Source: Lingula anatina (taxonomy: Eukaryota; Brachiopoda; Lingulata; Lingulida; Lingulidae). Taken from it: DNA of 62,467 bases. The notes under the pieces are model-generated. The model had not been told where the DNA came from. It made no database searches and saw nothing but the letters and a program-made list of their open reading frames with translations. Of the stretch, positions 33,594 through 45,604 are shown piece after piece. Location: contig NW_019775814.1 in NCBI RefSeq assembly GCF_001039355.2, forward strand, positions 124,332 through 186,798, in the 5' to 3' direction. The translations under genes and the position numbers were made by a program. The number at the start of each line of letters is the position of its first letter. The first letter of the stretch is position 1.

Positions 33594-33985
33594 ACAGTCA
33601 TAAGATTATGTATGTGTGCATTTATTCCATCTAACGTAAGAAGATTAGATACAATTATAACGTCAGAAAATACAATAGAGGGAGTGAGATAATGACTAGC
33701 CTAATCCTCTTGTCGCCTGGTTAGGCACGCCCCCTTAGAGTACTTATGTAAACAAAAGGTCTTCCATAGAGAACTATCCTTTTGTTCAACAGCTTCGCGC
33801 GTGCAGCGGATTATGTACCGGTATATAGTGGCGCTATACAGCTAAATGCAGTTAAATCTGTGAAAGCTGTTATTTAATTTATTCTGCTGTGTCGGACGTT
33901 GTGGGCCAGCCCAATGGTTCATTCACTCATTCTTTTCTGAAGATTGGTGATGCATATTTTGAATGCTTAATTATTTGCCCTCCTT
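33594..33985 (+). repeat. Dispersed block, uninterrupted copy
   Basis: In reverse complement it matches 39600-39810 followed directly by 42530-42720, with landmarks AACAGCTTCGCGCGTGCAGC, GGACGTTGTGGGCCAGCCCA and GAGGGAGTG. The foldback element is absent here; the junction would be near 33762-33775. A further piece lies at 30127-30180. Confidence 0.72.
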
Positions 33986-34690
33986 CTAACAAGAGAAAGT
34001 AAAAGGGGAGAGAAACAGAGACAGTGTCAAATAAAAAGGGTAAAGAGTAATATAACATGCTGTACAATGACTGAGTCGTGAAGGGGGTATTGGGCTTCTT
34101 TGCGTTAAAAACAAATTCATTTCGAAATCAAAAGAGCATTTTTTGAAGGGCGCGTGGGGGGTGGTAAATAGTAACTCATTCCGTAATCCTTCTTGCACAT
34201 TTATTTAATCGTATCAAAATGTTTGATACACAATGTTCACTAGTGTCATAGTTTTGGCGATTTATTAAAACCATATTTGTACAAAGTAGGTTAGCATAAG
34301 TTACACAAATGTAGGCAACAACCAGTGTGAAGAACAACTCCCTTTTTAAGTGAGGCAAGACAACCTATTCAAACTGATTATAACCTTGATAAAGACACAA
34401 GGCAAAGGAGTTATGTAAACTAGCGTGTGAAAACACATTCTTTGTCAAAGTTACAAGACAATGGAGGCGACCAAGTGGAGTAATTACAATATACCCCTGT
34501 ACAGTCAAAGAGAAATTAGTTATGAAAGCTTACTTCGGGTCAGCCCTTAATTTGCTTGTTCGAAAGAAAGAGATAGATGTCGCAACGCGAATCCTTTTAT
34601 TAACCCTTCATGAGTTTGTGTAAAAGTGTGAAAAACAGGCAACGATCTCGAGTCGCTATTGATATTGTTCGCATTTAATATTGGAGTTTA
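33986..34690. other. Non-coding stretch
   Basis: No gene or recognised repeat. Short minus-strand frames here have low-complexity Leu/Phe/Ser composition and no splice or family support. Confidence 0.4.
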
Positions 34691-34699
34691 CGCCTACAT

Positions 34700-35650
34700 G
34701 TAAACATTAGAAAAGGCGTTGAGATCGATAAAAGTGGGGGTTTATCTGAAAAATTAGATGCCATTTTTGTGAAATGACTTATCAAGTGATGTGCATGTAC
34801 CTAACATGTATAAATTCTTGATTTTTATTATTTGAAACATCTTCATACACGGCCTCATATTTATATTTCTCTCAGGCCATACTCATTTTATTGTATAACA
34901 TGGGACTCTAAAGCACAGGGCATTGTGAAAGTTAATTGGCTTCAGAGACTTGTTATCCTTCATGCAGTTTTATAGTGTGGATGAACTAGAAACAGGCTTT
35001 ACTTAGCTTTACTTAATTTACGAAAATTTAAACAAAATCAATCTGCAAGGCTTGCTTTGACTTGATGTTAACCTGGATTTAAAAGAAGAAATATAAATAT
35101 GTTGGATGGATTAAATCACCGATACCGTTCTATTTTAACTTAACGTGGTCATAAACACAGTAACACAGATAAAGTTGTCTGTCATTCAGCACGCATTATA
35201 GGCGAGTAGCCAAACAGTGACTATGATCAATCCAAGTAAAATCTAGGCAAGTATTGTTTACAAAATAGATCATGATGAATAAACCTACGCTTTAACGCTC
35301 AATGATATCAAAAATGATTCGACNNNNNNNNNNNNNNNNNNNNNNNNNNNNNNNNNNNNNNNNNNNNNNNNNNNNNNNNNNNNNNNNNNNNNNNNNNNNN
35401 NNNNNNNNNNNNNNNNNNNNNNNNNNNNNNNNNNNNNNNNNNNNNNNNNNNNNNNNNNNNNNNNNNNNNNNNNNNNNNNNNNNNNNNNNNNNNNNNNNNN
35501 NNNNACCGGTTTAAGGGGCATTTTTTGTTTCAGCTAGGGGGACTTCAGGTAGAGGATTCAGTGTAGGTGTTTCCTCGGATGATAACAGCATCACACCCTA
35601 TGTCTAAGCGAGTTGACTAGAAGCTTTTTGTTCAAGCATCCTATTCCTAC
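34700..35650 (+). repeat. Inverted segmental duplication, left arm, holds the gap
   Basis: In reverse complement it matches about 55940-56790. Landmarks are GTGATGTGCATGTACCTA, ACTTTCACAATGCCC (complement), TACTCGCCT (complement) and AAAATAGATCATGATGAATAAAC just before the gap. The match continues after the gap with TTTGTTTCAGCTAGGGG. Confidence 0.72.
35324..35504. other. Assembly gap of 181 N
   Basis: A run of N at 35324-35504. Open frames that span it are artefacts. The inverted partner at about 56050-56170 has the corresponding sequence uninterrupted, so the gap may be a scaffolding break inside a duplicated segment. Single N bases also occur at 30179 and 57391, both at repeat boundaries. 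Confidence 0.95.
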
Positions 35651-37969
35651 TACTAAACTAATAACTCTAAACCACAAAGGTTTATGCGGCAAAAATATTT
35701 AAACTAAATGAGGTGCATTGACAGAGGCACAAGTACAATCCAACGCCAACGTGCAACAGGGGAAAGTCTGACAGTGTATTACATAATATATGAAAGTGCG
35801 GTCAATATTAACAGTGTTAGACATCAGTTAAATAGGAGGGGGTCTTACTATCTTTTGTTAAACGCGACTGTTATTATCTCTCGAACAAGCTTAAACCATG
35901 CCTTATACAATTACTGTGTCTCCGGCTGTCGTGCAGAAACGGCATGACGAACATATTTTGCTACAGTTACAACAAGGGAAAACTAGCGACTTAATTGTTC
36001 TAGATCGCTCTAGTAAGAAAGCATAAGTGCGGCGCCCGGGCAAAACAATCAACTACCGGGTATAACATTCATATCTTAGCGTTTACACATGACGCGCAAA
36101 GAGCTAAATACATATGACGCGCAAAGAGCTAAATACATATGACGCGCAAAGAGCTAAGCAATTAGCCTTGACAAAGTGGTCCGTTTTTAAACAACAACGA
36201 GAAAAAAGAACGCCTCGTCATAGTTATGAGACAAATCGCTTGCAACGTGCAACAAGGGGGATGGCTGACAGTGTGGTCACACTACATGTTTATGAAAGTA
36301 CGTTGAATTAACAGTCTTCGACATCGCCCAAAGAGGAGGGACTTACTGTATCCCTCAATCTATTGTTAAACGCGACCATTATCTTTTCTCATACAACCTT
36401 AAACAAAACCTAAACAATAAGATTGTTAAATCAGATAAGTGATGTAAAATCATATTGGAAATTTACGTTGACGACGGAGACTTTCATTCGCAAAGTTAAT
36501 GAAACAAGACTGGTCCAAGTTAACTGCCCATATTGAATAAATCTTAGACTGTTAAACCTAAAGCCCTGCTTTACTTTGGTAATAGTTATTTAGTAAGCTA
36601 GGTTTATTCACATATATCATAAAGCATAAGGGCCTTGTGCTGCAAACAACCCATTTCGAACGCAATCGTCATCGCTCCCGAACAACCTGAAATCATGCCT
36701 ATACAATATTAGGAGATGCACGTCGAGTAAAAGATTCAACACCTGGGTGCCCAGCACTATTATGAAAAGGAAAAATGACTTGACGCTTCATGCACAATCA
36801 TCATCGAAAGCCTAATATCATTATGCTTCGTGCGCAGTCGATTTTTATCAAAATAAAAAGTGTGTTTTATACAAGCAAAATCTAACTTTCCTTTATAACT
36901 GTTACTGAACAGCGAAGAGTTACATACACCGGTTATAAAATTACTAATGTAATTCTGAGGTTAATTTATCTAATGTGGAATGAAATATTTTGTTGGCTTT
37001 CAAATGATAGGACACTCACTTTAATCTTAAAAGAAGTTAGTTTATATGCTCGTTCCCCTAACGCGCGTGCAAAAAAGTCCCATCAAATAAACAGATACAT
37101 ATCTGTCTATACTGGTAACTAGTGAAAGTCTATCTGTGGCCCTGATAATGGGTATACACTTTCTTCACAGCGATTTATTCATTTAATTATTAAATCATAA
37201 TTTATTTATGAAGTTATTTGAAATAATTTATCTTTTATTTAATGATTTATACCATCAAATTTTTATCTATTTTTTATTTGATTCTTAATGTCATCTAATT
37301 ATTTACTTTATTCTTTAAATAATTTATTTATTTATTTATTTATCATGCCCGTAGCCAGCAATTTCAAAGGGGGGTCTTTTTCTGAAAAAGTGGACCTTTT
37401 ACCGAAAAATCCCCATGTACTTATGTCAAATTTTACCCACAGTGGACCTTTTTTTCAGCAAAAGGGTGGGGTCTTTCGAACCTCCCGAACTCCCCCTGGC
37501 TGCGGGCCTGTTTATTTATTTATTTATTTATTTATTAAGACTTTCTATTATTATCCTTTTACTGATTCGCTCTATTATTTTATATAAAATGTAACTTAAT
37601 GTAATAATTGAGGCAACACGTCAGCTTGTAATGTGAACAAATTGTTTTAATAATGTTTCTTTCTTTGTCTAAACAGTAATCTATTTTTACACAGGTAGCG
37701 ATGATGGAAATTTGTGTACGGAGCATCTTTAAACTTTTTGAGACGGGGTGATTTGTTGATCATGCTGATGTACGATGCTGATGCATGTCTATCAAATTCA
37801 ATTTTTGACCACAGAACACTTCATATTGAATTCAATAACTGATACTAAATTAAACTAGCAGTTTTCTTGCAACACTTAAAACATGATCAGCTGCGCGTGC
37901 CAAGCTATTGAACAAAAGGATAGGTGGCCACGGGAGTGGCACGCGTTAGCATGGGTTCTAGCATCTTAA
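35651..37969. repeat. 2.3-kb segment present in only one arm of the inverted duplication
   Basis: The two sides of this segment (35512-35650 and 37970-38220) are neighbours in the other arm (55700-56050). Inside it 35740-35930 and 36238-36420 are diverged direct repeats (GTGCAACA-GGG, CTGACAGTGT, GTTAAACGCGAC), and 36083-36157 holds three 25-bp units of CATATGACGCGCAAAGAGCT. No gene is supported. Whether it is an insertion here or a deletion there is open. Confidence 0.55.
37318..37535. repeat. TTTA microsatellite holding a short inverted-repeat element
   Basis: TTTA tracts at 37318-37341 and 37508-37537 flank about 160 bp beginning ATGCCCGTAGCCAGC and ending CTGGCTGCGGGCCTG, which are imperfect inverted repeats (CCCGTAGCCAG / CTGGCTGCGGG). 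It looks like a small non-autonomous element inserted in the microsatellite. The tract makes the target duplication unreadable. Confidence 0.55.
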
Positions 37970-38230
37970 AGCTATAATCCTATCGCCGCAACAAACAATG
38001 GGCACCTTCTGGCTGATGTATCCTGCTGTTAATTACACCTAGTCACAGCGGATTGTCGCGCTCGCGCTGGACCACAGAAACAGGCGTCATGGGGTTCACT
38101 CGCCTAAGGTATTGTGCGTTATTACGCCTAAACTATTGTGTTTTTGCGTTCGAATTTTGAAGGGATTAGACGGCTTTCCATTGTTTGTCCGCCCCCTTCT
38201 ATTCACAGGATAGGGATTAAAACATTTCTG
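37970..38230 (+). repeat. Inverted segmental duplication, continued
   Basis: In reverse complement it matches about 55690-55905: ATCCTATCGCCGCAACAAAC, GATGTATCCTGCTGTTAATT, ACCACAGAAAC-GGCGTCATGG, and TTCGAATTTTGAAGGGAT. Confidence 0.72.
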
Positions 38231-38559
38231 ATGTTTTTAAAACGTCGTACAACGGAAAGATAATTATTATTACTACTGTATGTCGCTAGCCTAAATCCAT
38301 ATGTTACTGGAATATATTTAAGTAGGCCTACACGTAAAGCTTTATAAAGTCCCTACTGTCACACATCATAGATACTGAATTTTGAATGAAAAAAATACCC
38401 TCAACTTATCGTTTTGTGCTTAAACCTTTCATAACTTGGGCCGAGGTATGATATACAGTGTACTGTAGCTACTATGGCATTCCTCAGCATCTAAATGATA
38501 AACGAGAATGTCTACCTGTAAAAGCAGCAGCGGCGGTTTAAATGGTCGCTACCTTGGTT

Positions 38560-38598
<39 letters not shown>

Positions 38599-39590
38599 AC
38601 AGCAACATAGAAAGTGTTTAGTAGGAAAGTCACACAAAGACCGACATTGTTTTGTCTTCACCTTTCCGCCTCCTTTTTACTGCAATTACTACCGTCAATT
38701 CATGAAACCGATAAAGCAATTTAAGTCACGGCATATTGAATATAGTCATAAAGTGCATTTCGCTGAGTGTTTACAAGATCTAGCGACACAATTTATCGCA
38801 ACGCGTTCTAGTCTGATAAATCAGGGGGAGTTTATGCTGAATAGGGGAATCAGGAGATATGTCTCTAAATTGGAAGATTCTCGAGGAGACCGGTAGTGTT
38901 GAAAGGTCTTAATAATTATGTCTGTTAAATGTGAAGGCTAGCTTAGATTATCATACAATGCGTGGTATCATAATTGCCTTAGATCTTCAGTGTGTGCAAC
39001 AAGTGGCGCAACAAATGATAATAAAAACATCACCAAGAAAACGAAAAGAATATTTTGAAATTTAAACAGTCACTCTGGTGGCTTTGCGTCATTTCTGTGA
39101 ATCTGACATCGAATTTAGCCCAAAATATTAGTAAATTCAGAATTAAAAGCTAAAACGTAAATTGACATCTGCCCTAATTTGTCAGATAACAAAACATGCC
39201 GGATACGCTTTCCTGTAGGTAGCGGCGCTGAACGGCGACGGCGTTTTTCTGAACAACTTACTTGTGAACCTGTATCAGTTGCGAAAATCCCCCTTTTCAA
39301 CAGGCGTGTTTTTAATTAGTTCATGTCACAGAGTAAATTTATACAGGCAAATTTTCATTCAAGGAACTAGTTCCAAGAAATGAACGAGAGTAGAATATAA
39401 GTCAGCACAAATATAAACCAAACAGCAATGAGTATATATTTAAAGTATAATCCCTCCTGTTATGGGCCATCACCTTGGTGCAAAACAGTCAATCGTTTTT
39501 TCCCACCGCGAGCCCCCTTAATTTATGTATTGTAGTACTCATTCTACCCATTTCATTTGACATCGCTGTTTCCTTCCCTTCTCCTTTCCC
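38231..39590. other. Non-coding stretch with a long poly-T
   Basis: A poly-T tract of about 35 bases lies at 38562-38597. No gene is supported. The frames at 38702-38896 and 39115-39300 have no splice or family support. Confidence 0.45.
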
Positions 39591-39599
39591 TTGTGAGAA

Positions 39600-39814
39600 G
39601 GAGGTTAAATAATTAAGCACCCACACTGCATCACCAATCTTCAGAAAAGAATAAGTGAATGAACCATTGGGCTGGTCCACAACGTCCGACACAGCAGAAT
39701 GAATCAAATAACAGCTTTCACAGATTCAACGGCAGTTAGCTATATAGTGTCACTACAAATATAATCCGCTGCACGCGCGAAGCTGTTGAACAAAAGGATA
39801 GTGCGCTACAGGTA
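39600..39814 (-). repeat. Dispersed block, interrupted copy, left part
   Basis: Partner of 33594-33985 in inverted orientation. It is cut at 39814 by the foldback element and continues at 42529-42720. Confidence 0.7.
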
Positions 39815-42526
39815 GTCCGGTTGCTTAGGGCAAAAAAATGGCCAAATCGTGACACAGCGGATAAAAGCACCAAATTTTGCATGTGGGTACCTTTTGACAT
39901 ACTAAATCAAATAAGAGCTGTAGCCCACGGAAAAAAATTAACCGTTTGGCCAAAAAGTCCAAAATGGCCGCCAATTTTGGAAATTTTGTAGAAATACATA
40001 CATATCTATGTTGATTTTTACCAAATTAAGTATTTTCTCAATGTTTTCCACATCCTTATTACCCATATTATGCATAAGTGTCAGATAAACTAGTGTCCTT
40101 GGACTTATTGAAAAATCCAAGATGGCCGCTGTATGGCATAGGAATACTAGAACATATGTACAAGGGTTTTCAACTAACTAATGCCAACTAGGAAGATGCA
40201 TTGCCCACTATCTTATTAATTTTGTTTCTTATTACACAAATAATATATTTGTGGTGAGTAACTAACCTTTATTCACAGGCAATTCGAGAAAAATCCAAGA
40301 TGGCCCCCATATCAAAGGAATACTAGTATACACATAGGGCTTCTTCTGCCATGGAGATATAATATTAATTGATAAATTAGGTTTGTTTCTGAGTATTTTC
40401 CACATCTTTGTAATTCACATAATACATATGTGATGAGAATGTTATGTGTATCCTTTTTGAAAACAAAACAAAACAAAACAAAATGGCTGCCATTAGCCAT
40501 AGAAGGTGCATAGGGTTCAGTTAATACCTGCGAGAGATGGGCTTACAAATAAAATGAAGCTGAATTCAGTTGTTTTTCTGTTTTTTTAGTATTGTTATCC
40601 CATGATACATATCTGTTAGGTAATGATATCCATATTTTATCATTTTGGGGAAATCCAAGATAGCCTCCTTTTCCCCATAGGAAATCTGGTGCATTAGATT
40701 TTATAGGCACTTCTACGGCAAATGAGGGTAATCATGATATTTTTTCAAAATACTTAAGGGTATACACTTGTTACCCACCAGATAGATATCTAAAAGTCCA
40801 AAAAGAATGTGGGAAATACCGAGAAATAAAATTCATTTTATATTGAACCCAATGTCTCTCTGGCAGCAGTTGACTGTACATGTACTATTCCTATTGTGAA
40901 TTGCAGCAATCTTGAATTTTCTCAAATACGCAAGATGCACACTTGCTACACACCAGATTTATGAAGAGTAAGGTTAATAAGGATGTCAACATGTTTAAAC
41001 ATCAAAGGCTTTATTTCATGTTGGAATCAATGTCTGAACTGTTCTATTAATTGACACCTATGTGCATTTGAATGATATTAATATATTCATATGACAACTG
41101 GCAGCTATCTTGAGTTTTTTCCGAATAATACTCAAGGACACATACACTTTCAAAACATACAGAGTCTTTCATAAGGATAAAAAGGATATGAAGAACATTT
41201 AAAAACGACCCAAAGTTAACTACATTTAAATCGCACTCAGTGTATCTCTAGCATTATTTGATTATGTGTTTGAATATTCTAATGACAAAAGGCAGACATC
41301 TTGAATTTTTTCAGAATACCCAAAGATAAACACATGCTACAGACCAGGTATACTGAGTACATCATAGGGGTAATAATAAATGGAATGAAAAACATAAATT
41401 ATTTTTAAAACAAACCCATGGAAATGTAATTGTATAATGAACCATATCCCTCTCTAGCAGCAATTGAACCCACCCATTAGTATTCCTATGTTAAATTGTA
41501 CTGTAGGTATCTTTTTCTCAGAATATCCAAGGATGCACACTATTTACCCACCAGATATATATCATAGGACTAATAAGGATGGGCAAAACTTGATAGGCAA
41601 ACACAAATTCACCCTGGTTGTAGATGAAAAGCCATGGATGTGCAGTTGCAATTCCAGTAGTATTCCTATGGCCAGTGACGGCCATCTTGGGTTTTCTCAA
41701 AATGATCAAATATGCACATTTATTACCTCCTAGATATGTATCACAGTGTAATAATATTGTGTAAAACACTAAAAAAATAAACTGAATTTGATAGTGAATT
41801 TGCTGGCATTAGTTCCAACCCTTTGTAATACTAGAAGTTTTCCTATTACATATGAAGGCCATCTTGGATTTTCTCAAAATGCCCCAGAATACTGTTAGTT
41901 ACTCACCACATACATATTGTGTGGGTAGAAAGGATGTGGAAAACACTCAGAAACCAGCTTAATTTGATAGTGAAAAACTAATCTTTCCAGTTGCCATTAG
42001 TTGAATCCCCCATATACAGTACTAGAATTCCTGTGGCACATGGCAGCCATCTTGGATTTTCCAAAATGCCCAAGAACACTTCGTAGTTACTCACCACAAA
42101 AATATTATGTGGGTAACAAAGATCTGAGAAACAGACTTAATTTGATAGTGGACAACCTATCGTTCTAGCTGGTAATAGTTGTGCACTAGTATTCATATGG
42201 CTGTTTCTATGGCAAATGACAGCCATCTTGGATTTTTTCAAAAAGTCCAAGGGGACTTGTTTGCTATCTGACATATATGAATAAAATGGGTAATAAGGGT
42301 GTGGAAAACTCTGAGAAAATAATTCATTTGATAAAAATCAACATAGGTATGTACATATTTCTAAAGAATTCAATAAATTGGCGGCCATTTTGGATTTTTT
42401 GGCCAAACGGTAAATTTTTTCCGTGGGCTATGGCTCTAATTTGATTTAGAATGTCAAAAGGTACCCACATGCAAAATTTGGTGCTTTTATCCGCCGTGTC
42501 ACGATTTTTTCCTTAAGCCACCGGAC
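39815..42526. mobile_element. 2.7-kb foldback element made of ~180-bp units
   Basis: Bounded by GTCCGGTTGCTTAGGGCA at the left and the complement of GTCCGGTGGCTTAAGGAA at the right, with TA on both sides (39813-39814 and 42527-42528). The outer 200 bp are long inverted repeats (AAAAGCACCAAATTTTGCAT, GGTACCTTTTGACAT, CCGTTTGGCCAAAAA). Inside, the left arm repeats CCAAGATGGC-type cores near 39953, 40117, 40296, 40480 and 40656. The right arm repeats the complement, GCCATCTTGGATTTT-type, near 40907, 41101, 41292, 41507, 41680, 41856, 42045, 42222 and 42382. The spacing is about 160-200 bp. No transposase is visible; TA flanks suggest mobilisation by a Tc1/mariner-type enzyme (inference). Confidence 0.8.
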
Positions 42527-42528
42527 TA

Positions 42529-42720
42529 AGGAGACTGTTTGTTTACATAAGTTCTTTAAGGGGGAGTGCCTACCCAAGCGACCAGGGGATTAGGCTAGTC
42601 ACTATTTTCTGTCAAAATCGTTTAGCGACCCTGTCATTATCACACTCCCTCTATTGTGTTTTCTGACGTTATAATTGCATCTAATCTTCTTATGGTTGAC
42701 GGAATAAATGCACACATACA
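42529..42720 (-). repeat. Dispersed block, interrupted copy, right part
   Basis: Continues the match to 33594-33775 in inverted orientation (GGATTAGGCTAGTCA, CTCCCTCTATTGTGTTTTCTGACG). Confidence 0.7.
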
Positions 42721-43198
42721 TAATATTAGGACAGTACTTAGCATTCAAACGATTTCTAACAACGACAAAGAAAATAAATTCTGAGCTTTGACGATGCAGT
42801 AAATACAGCGTATTCACTACAAATTTTATTGTGACCACTTATTTTTGAACTGAAAATTCACAAAAAAGGTCCAAATACAGCAGCTTAACATCTAGTTGAG
42901 TGACTAGTTTCCTGTTTTCTTCCGTATGTCCAACTGGTCATGCTTCCTCTCGGTGGATGGCTATTCCGAAAAGAAAAAATATTGTAAATATAAACTATAA
43001 AATATTAAATTTTTAGAATACGGATTCATTTTTTTTTATTTGCTTTTTTGAATGTAAATTATAAATCTTGAATTAGATTATATAAAAAAAAAATCTGAGT
43101 ATCGACAATCGGATATGACAATAGGAGTGTATGACATGCGCACGCACCACCTGGTTCTCTCTTTCTCCCCCCGACTCCCCCTACCTTACCAAGCTTCC

Positions 43199-43206
43199 TC
43201 TTTTCA

Positions 43207-43237
<31 letters not shown>

Positions 43238-43240
43238 GTC
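43199..43240 (+). repeat. CT microsatellite
   Basis: An interrupted (TC)n tract. The Arg-Glu repeats that it encodes on the minus strand are not a protein. Confidence 0.85.
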
Positions 43241-43526
43241 TATTTCTTTATCAAACAAACAAGTACACATAGACACCATGTCTTTCTCTTTCTTTCTTGT
43301 TAGCTTAAAAAATGTTTTCTGTTGTGCCAGTATCCCTTTTTTTAGCCATTTAAAATTCACTCCCACAATTTCTCACACAAATATCAACTAATTGACTTGT
43401 AGAATTGACTACTCGTTTTAGCAGTTTCGGGTTAGCACAATTATCAACATCTTAATATATACAGGTAGCTGTTTAGAATATGTATTCGTTAAAATGCTGT
43501 TATGAACAATGTGATAACAGTACCTT

Positions 43527-44102
43527 TTATCTTGGGTAATCGACTGAAACACAGTGGCAGTTGGGTACCGGTCCGACGCAGTAGCATATACCATGGTCGC
43601 TGCTACAAGTATTACCACAGCAGGTGCATGTAGAAAGCGCTAATCTTTGCCCGGCTGTGTCTACATAGAAAATACAAAGATAAATATGTTACTGAAAGAC
43701 CATTGGGATAATAATTTTGCGTAAAAGTCCTAGATTCAAATATTAGTGAAGTAAAGTATCATAGTGGAAATAAAATTCAGTTTCCTTCCAATTTCACTTA
43801 ATAATGATGCTAAATACATGTTCGTGGGAAAGATTATTTACCATTCTTTACTGATGTGTGGGGGTGACAAAAGTTTTGAACCATTTTGCTTGAAGGTGAA
43901 AATGGCCGGGTTAGTCAGGTTTTTCAATTAGTATTTTCCGAAAACTGTCTATGTCAAGTTCACTTCTTCACTACAAGATTATAGACCGATGTGTTGCCCT
44001 TAGATAATCCATGTTATTATGGAAGTATAACTCGTATCACTCACCTTCTATGACAACAGTGGCAAACAGCACTAAAAGCACAAGAACGGCGTACGACTTC
44101 AT
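43527..44102 (-). CDS. Small secreted eight-cysteine peptide gene, two exons
   Basis: Exons on the minus strand are 44045-44102 and 43527-43660, joined in phase 1 by donor GAAG|GTGAGT and acceptor CTATGTAG, with TAA at 43527-43529. The product is 63 residues. The first 18 or so (MKSYAVLVLLVLFATVV) form a clear signal peptide. The mature part has eight Cys with spacing C-x-C-C-x3-C-x6-C-x-C-x6-C-x-C, so up to four disulfides. A purine-rich leader and a TATA box 92 bp upstream support expression. I do not recognise the framework; compact Cys-rich peptides of this size serve as defence peptides, metal binders, protease inhibitors or venom components, and the sequence alone does not choose. The only common ground with the gene at 4369-5419 is architecture. 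Confidence 0.75.
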
Positions 44103-44192
44103 TTTCTCCTATGAAGCAGTCCTAGCAAAAGACTGAAATCTCTGGAATAATTTCTCTACAAAGAGACCTGCTTTCTTACGCAACCCAAGCCG

Positions 44193-44201
44193 CTATTTAT
44201 A
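44193..44201 (-). promoter_or_regulatory. TATA box of the eight-cysteine peptide gene
   Basis: TATAAATAG on the minus strand, 92 bp before the ATG at 44102, implying a 5'UTR of about 60-65 nt. Confidence 0.6.
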
Positions 44202-44209
44202 CGATTATG

Positions 44210-45249
44210 TGCAATCAAATGACAATCAATCTTCAGCAAGGAAACATTCAAAATAGGATCGCCATGAAATATGGTCTCAGTAAGATATTTTCTGTTTCAA
44301 AAATTTCCTGAATCATTAATAGAAAGTGTCATGCAATGAAACCATTATCGTTTATCACAGCGTCTTCCAACAGCACACGTGCACCCACTTTTTATTCTTT
44401 TTCTCTTTCTTTAGTTTTTAACCCAAATTACTTTGCAATTATGGTTTTATCTTCATCGATGACAAGACAAGAGTCATTTCATTTCTCGTTGTTTTTTTAA
44501 ATTAACATTCAAAAAAATGTTTATTCGTTTGGTGAAAGCAATCCTGCTCTCTAGAAACTAACTATTAAAAAAAAAACAACTCAGAAATTTGCAAACACAT
44601 CTGTAAATGATTTTTTGAAAAGTAGCTCCTGCAGCACACTAAATATTTACCTTAATGCAAAACACCTACCGTCTTAAAATTATTTCTTTAATGTTTGAGT
44701 GCCAACTAAATACCTAAAACTGACAGAAATGAATTGTTGGTCAAAAGGTTTAGCCGACATTTCCTTTTCTCTCTTTTTTTTTTAATCTATAATTTTTCAT
44801 TATCTTTTTTATTGCTTTTTAATTTTTATAATATTTGTATTCATTATATTTCTTTTTTTTTCTTATTAAAAGCCAGACTGAGTTTCTAAAAGACAAATTA
44901 CGATGAAATATTGACCCAGCAAGATATTTTTTGTTTCAAACATTTCCTTAATCATTTATATACAGCGTTACGCAATAAAATCTGTAAAGGACATAACCTA
45001 CCACCCCTTCAGTTTAGTATAGTCCACACACCCCTATTGAATAATAGACATTGCCACCTAGAGAGTGAGTAGTTCATTACACAGACACCTTAGAAGCAAA
45101 CAGTTGAATTTTATGCAGACACCTAAAAAGCTAGAATTTTGTCATACAAAAGAGGACATAAAATTGTAAGTTTCAATTACTTGTACTTTATACAACTGTC
45201 ATTGTTACTATTAAACACAGCACAAAAACAAATCTTTCCGATTTTTCAG
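44210..45249. other. Non-coding stretch
   Basis: AT-rich with T-runs near 44775-44790 and 44850-44860. AAATATGGTCTCAGTAAGATATTTTCTGTTTCAAA near 44267 recurs in diverged form near 44903, a weak direct repeat about 640 bp apart. No gene is supported. Confidence 0.45.
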
Positions 45250-45345
45250 ACTCCGGGGAATGACGTCGGAACAGTGCAAGCTGGCCTTTACAACTCGCGA
45301 CTGAACAACGTTTTTCCGCAGGGGTCCTGCCTTGCTATTATGTGA
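45250..45345 (+). CDS. Possible terminal exon of an unrecognised plus-strand gene
   Basis: A pyrimidine-rich acceptor (CCGATTTTTCAG) is followed by an open stretch to TGA reading PGNDVGTVQAGLYNSRLN and then a short Cys-containing end. AATAAA lies 230 bp downstream at about 45573. GC content rises at the acceptor, as expected of coding sequence. No upstream exon could be joined and the family is not recognised. Confidence 0.3.
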   Translation, partial: TPGNDVGTVQAGLYNSRLNNVFPQGSCLAIM

Positions 45346-45604
45346 CGGTCGTTATTGGATTGACTGACATTTAAGAGCAAGAGATTTCAATGGAACTGAA
45401 AGATTTATATTGTTAATTCATTTGAAAATTTCATTTTATTATCTTAGGTGCGCTACATGTACCTGTAAATGTATATACCGTCGGAAGGCGTGATCATCCC
45501 GATCATAAGATCATCTCTCCTGAGGAAGAATATTCCCCCGAGGGCTTATCATATTTTGTTATTGTTATGACAAAATAAAGTTTTATGTGTACTCTCAAAT
45601 ATAA

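Noticed and set aside
35285-35521. Open frames on both strands across the gap
   Set aside because: Made almost entirely of N bases.
41464-41769. Overlapping frames within the foldback element
   Set aside because: Fall on degenerate 180-bp units with no conserved protein between units.
43181-43366. Arg-Glu repeat protein on the minus strand
   Set aside because: Produced by the CT microsatellite at 43199-43240.
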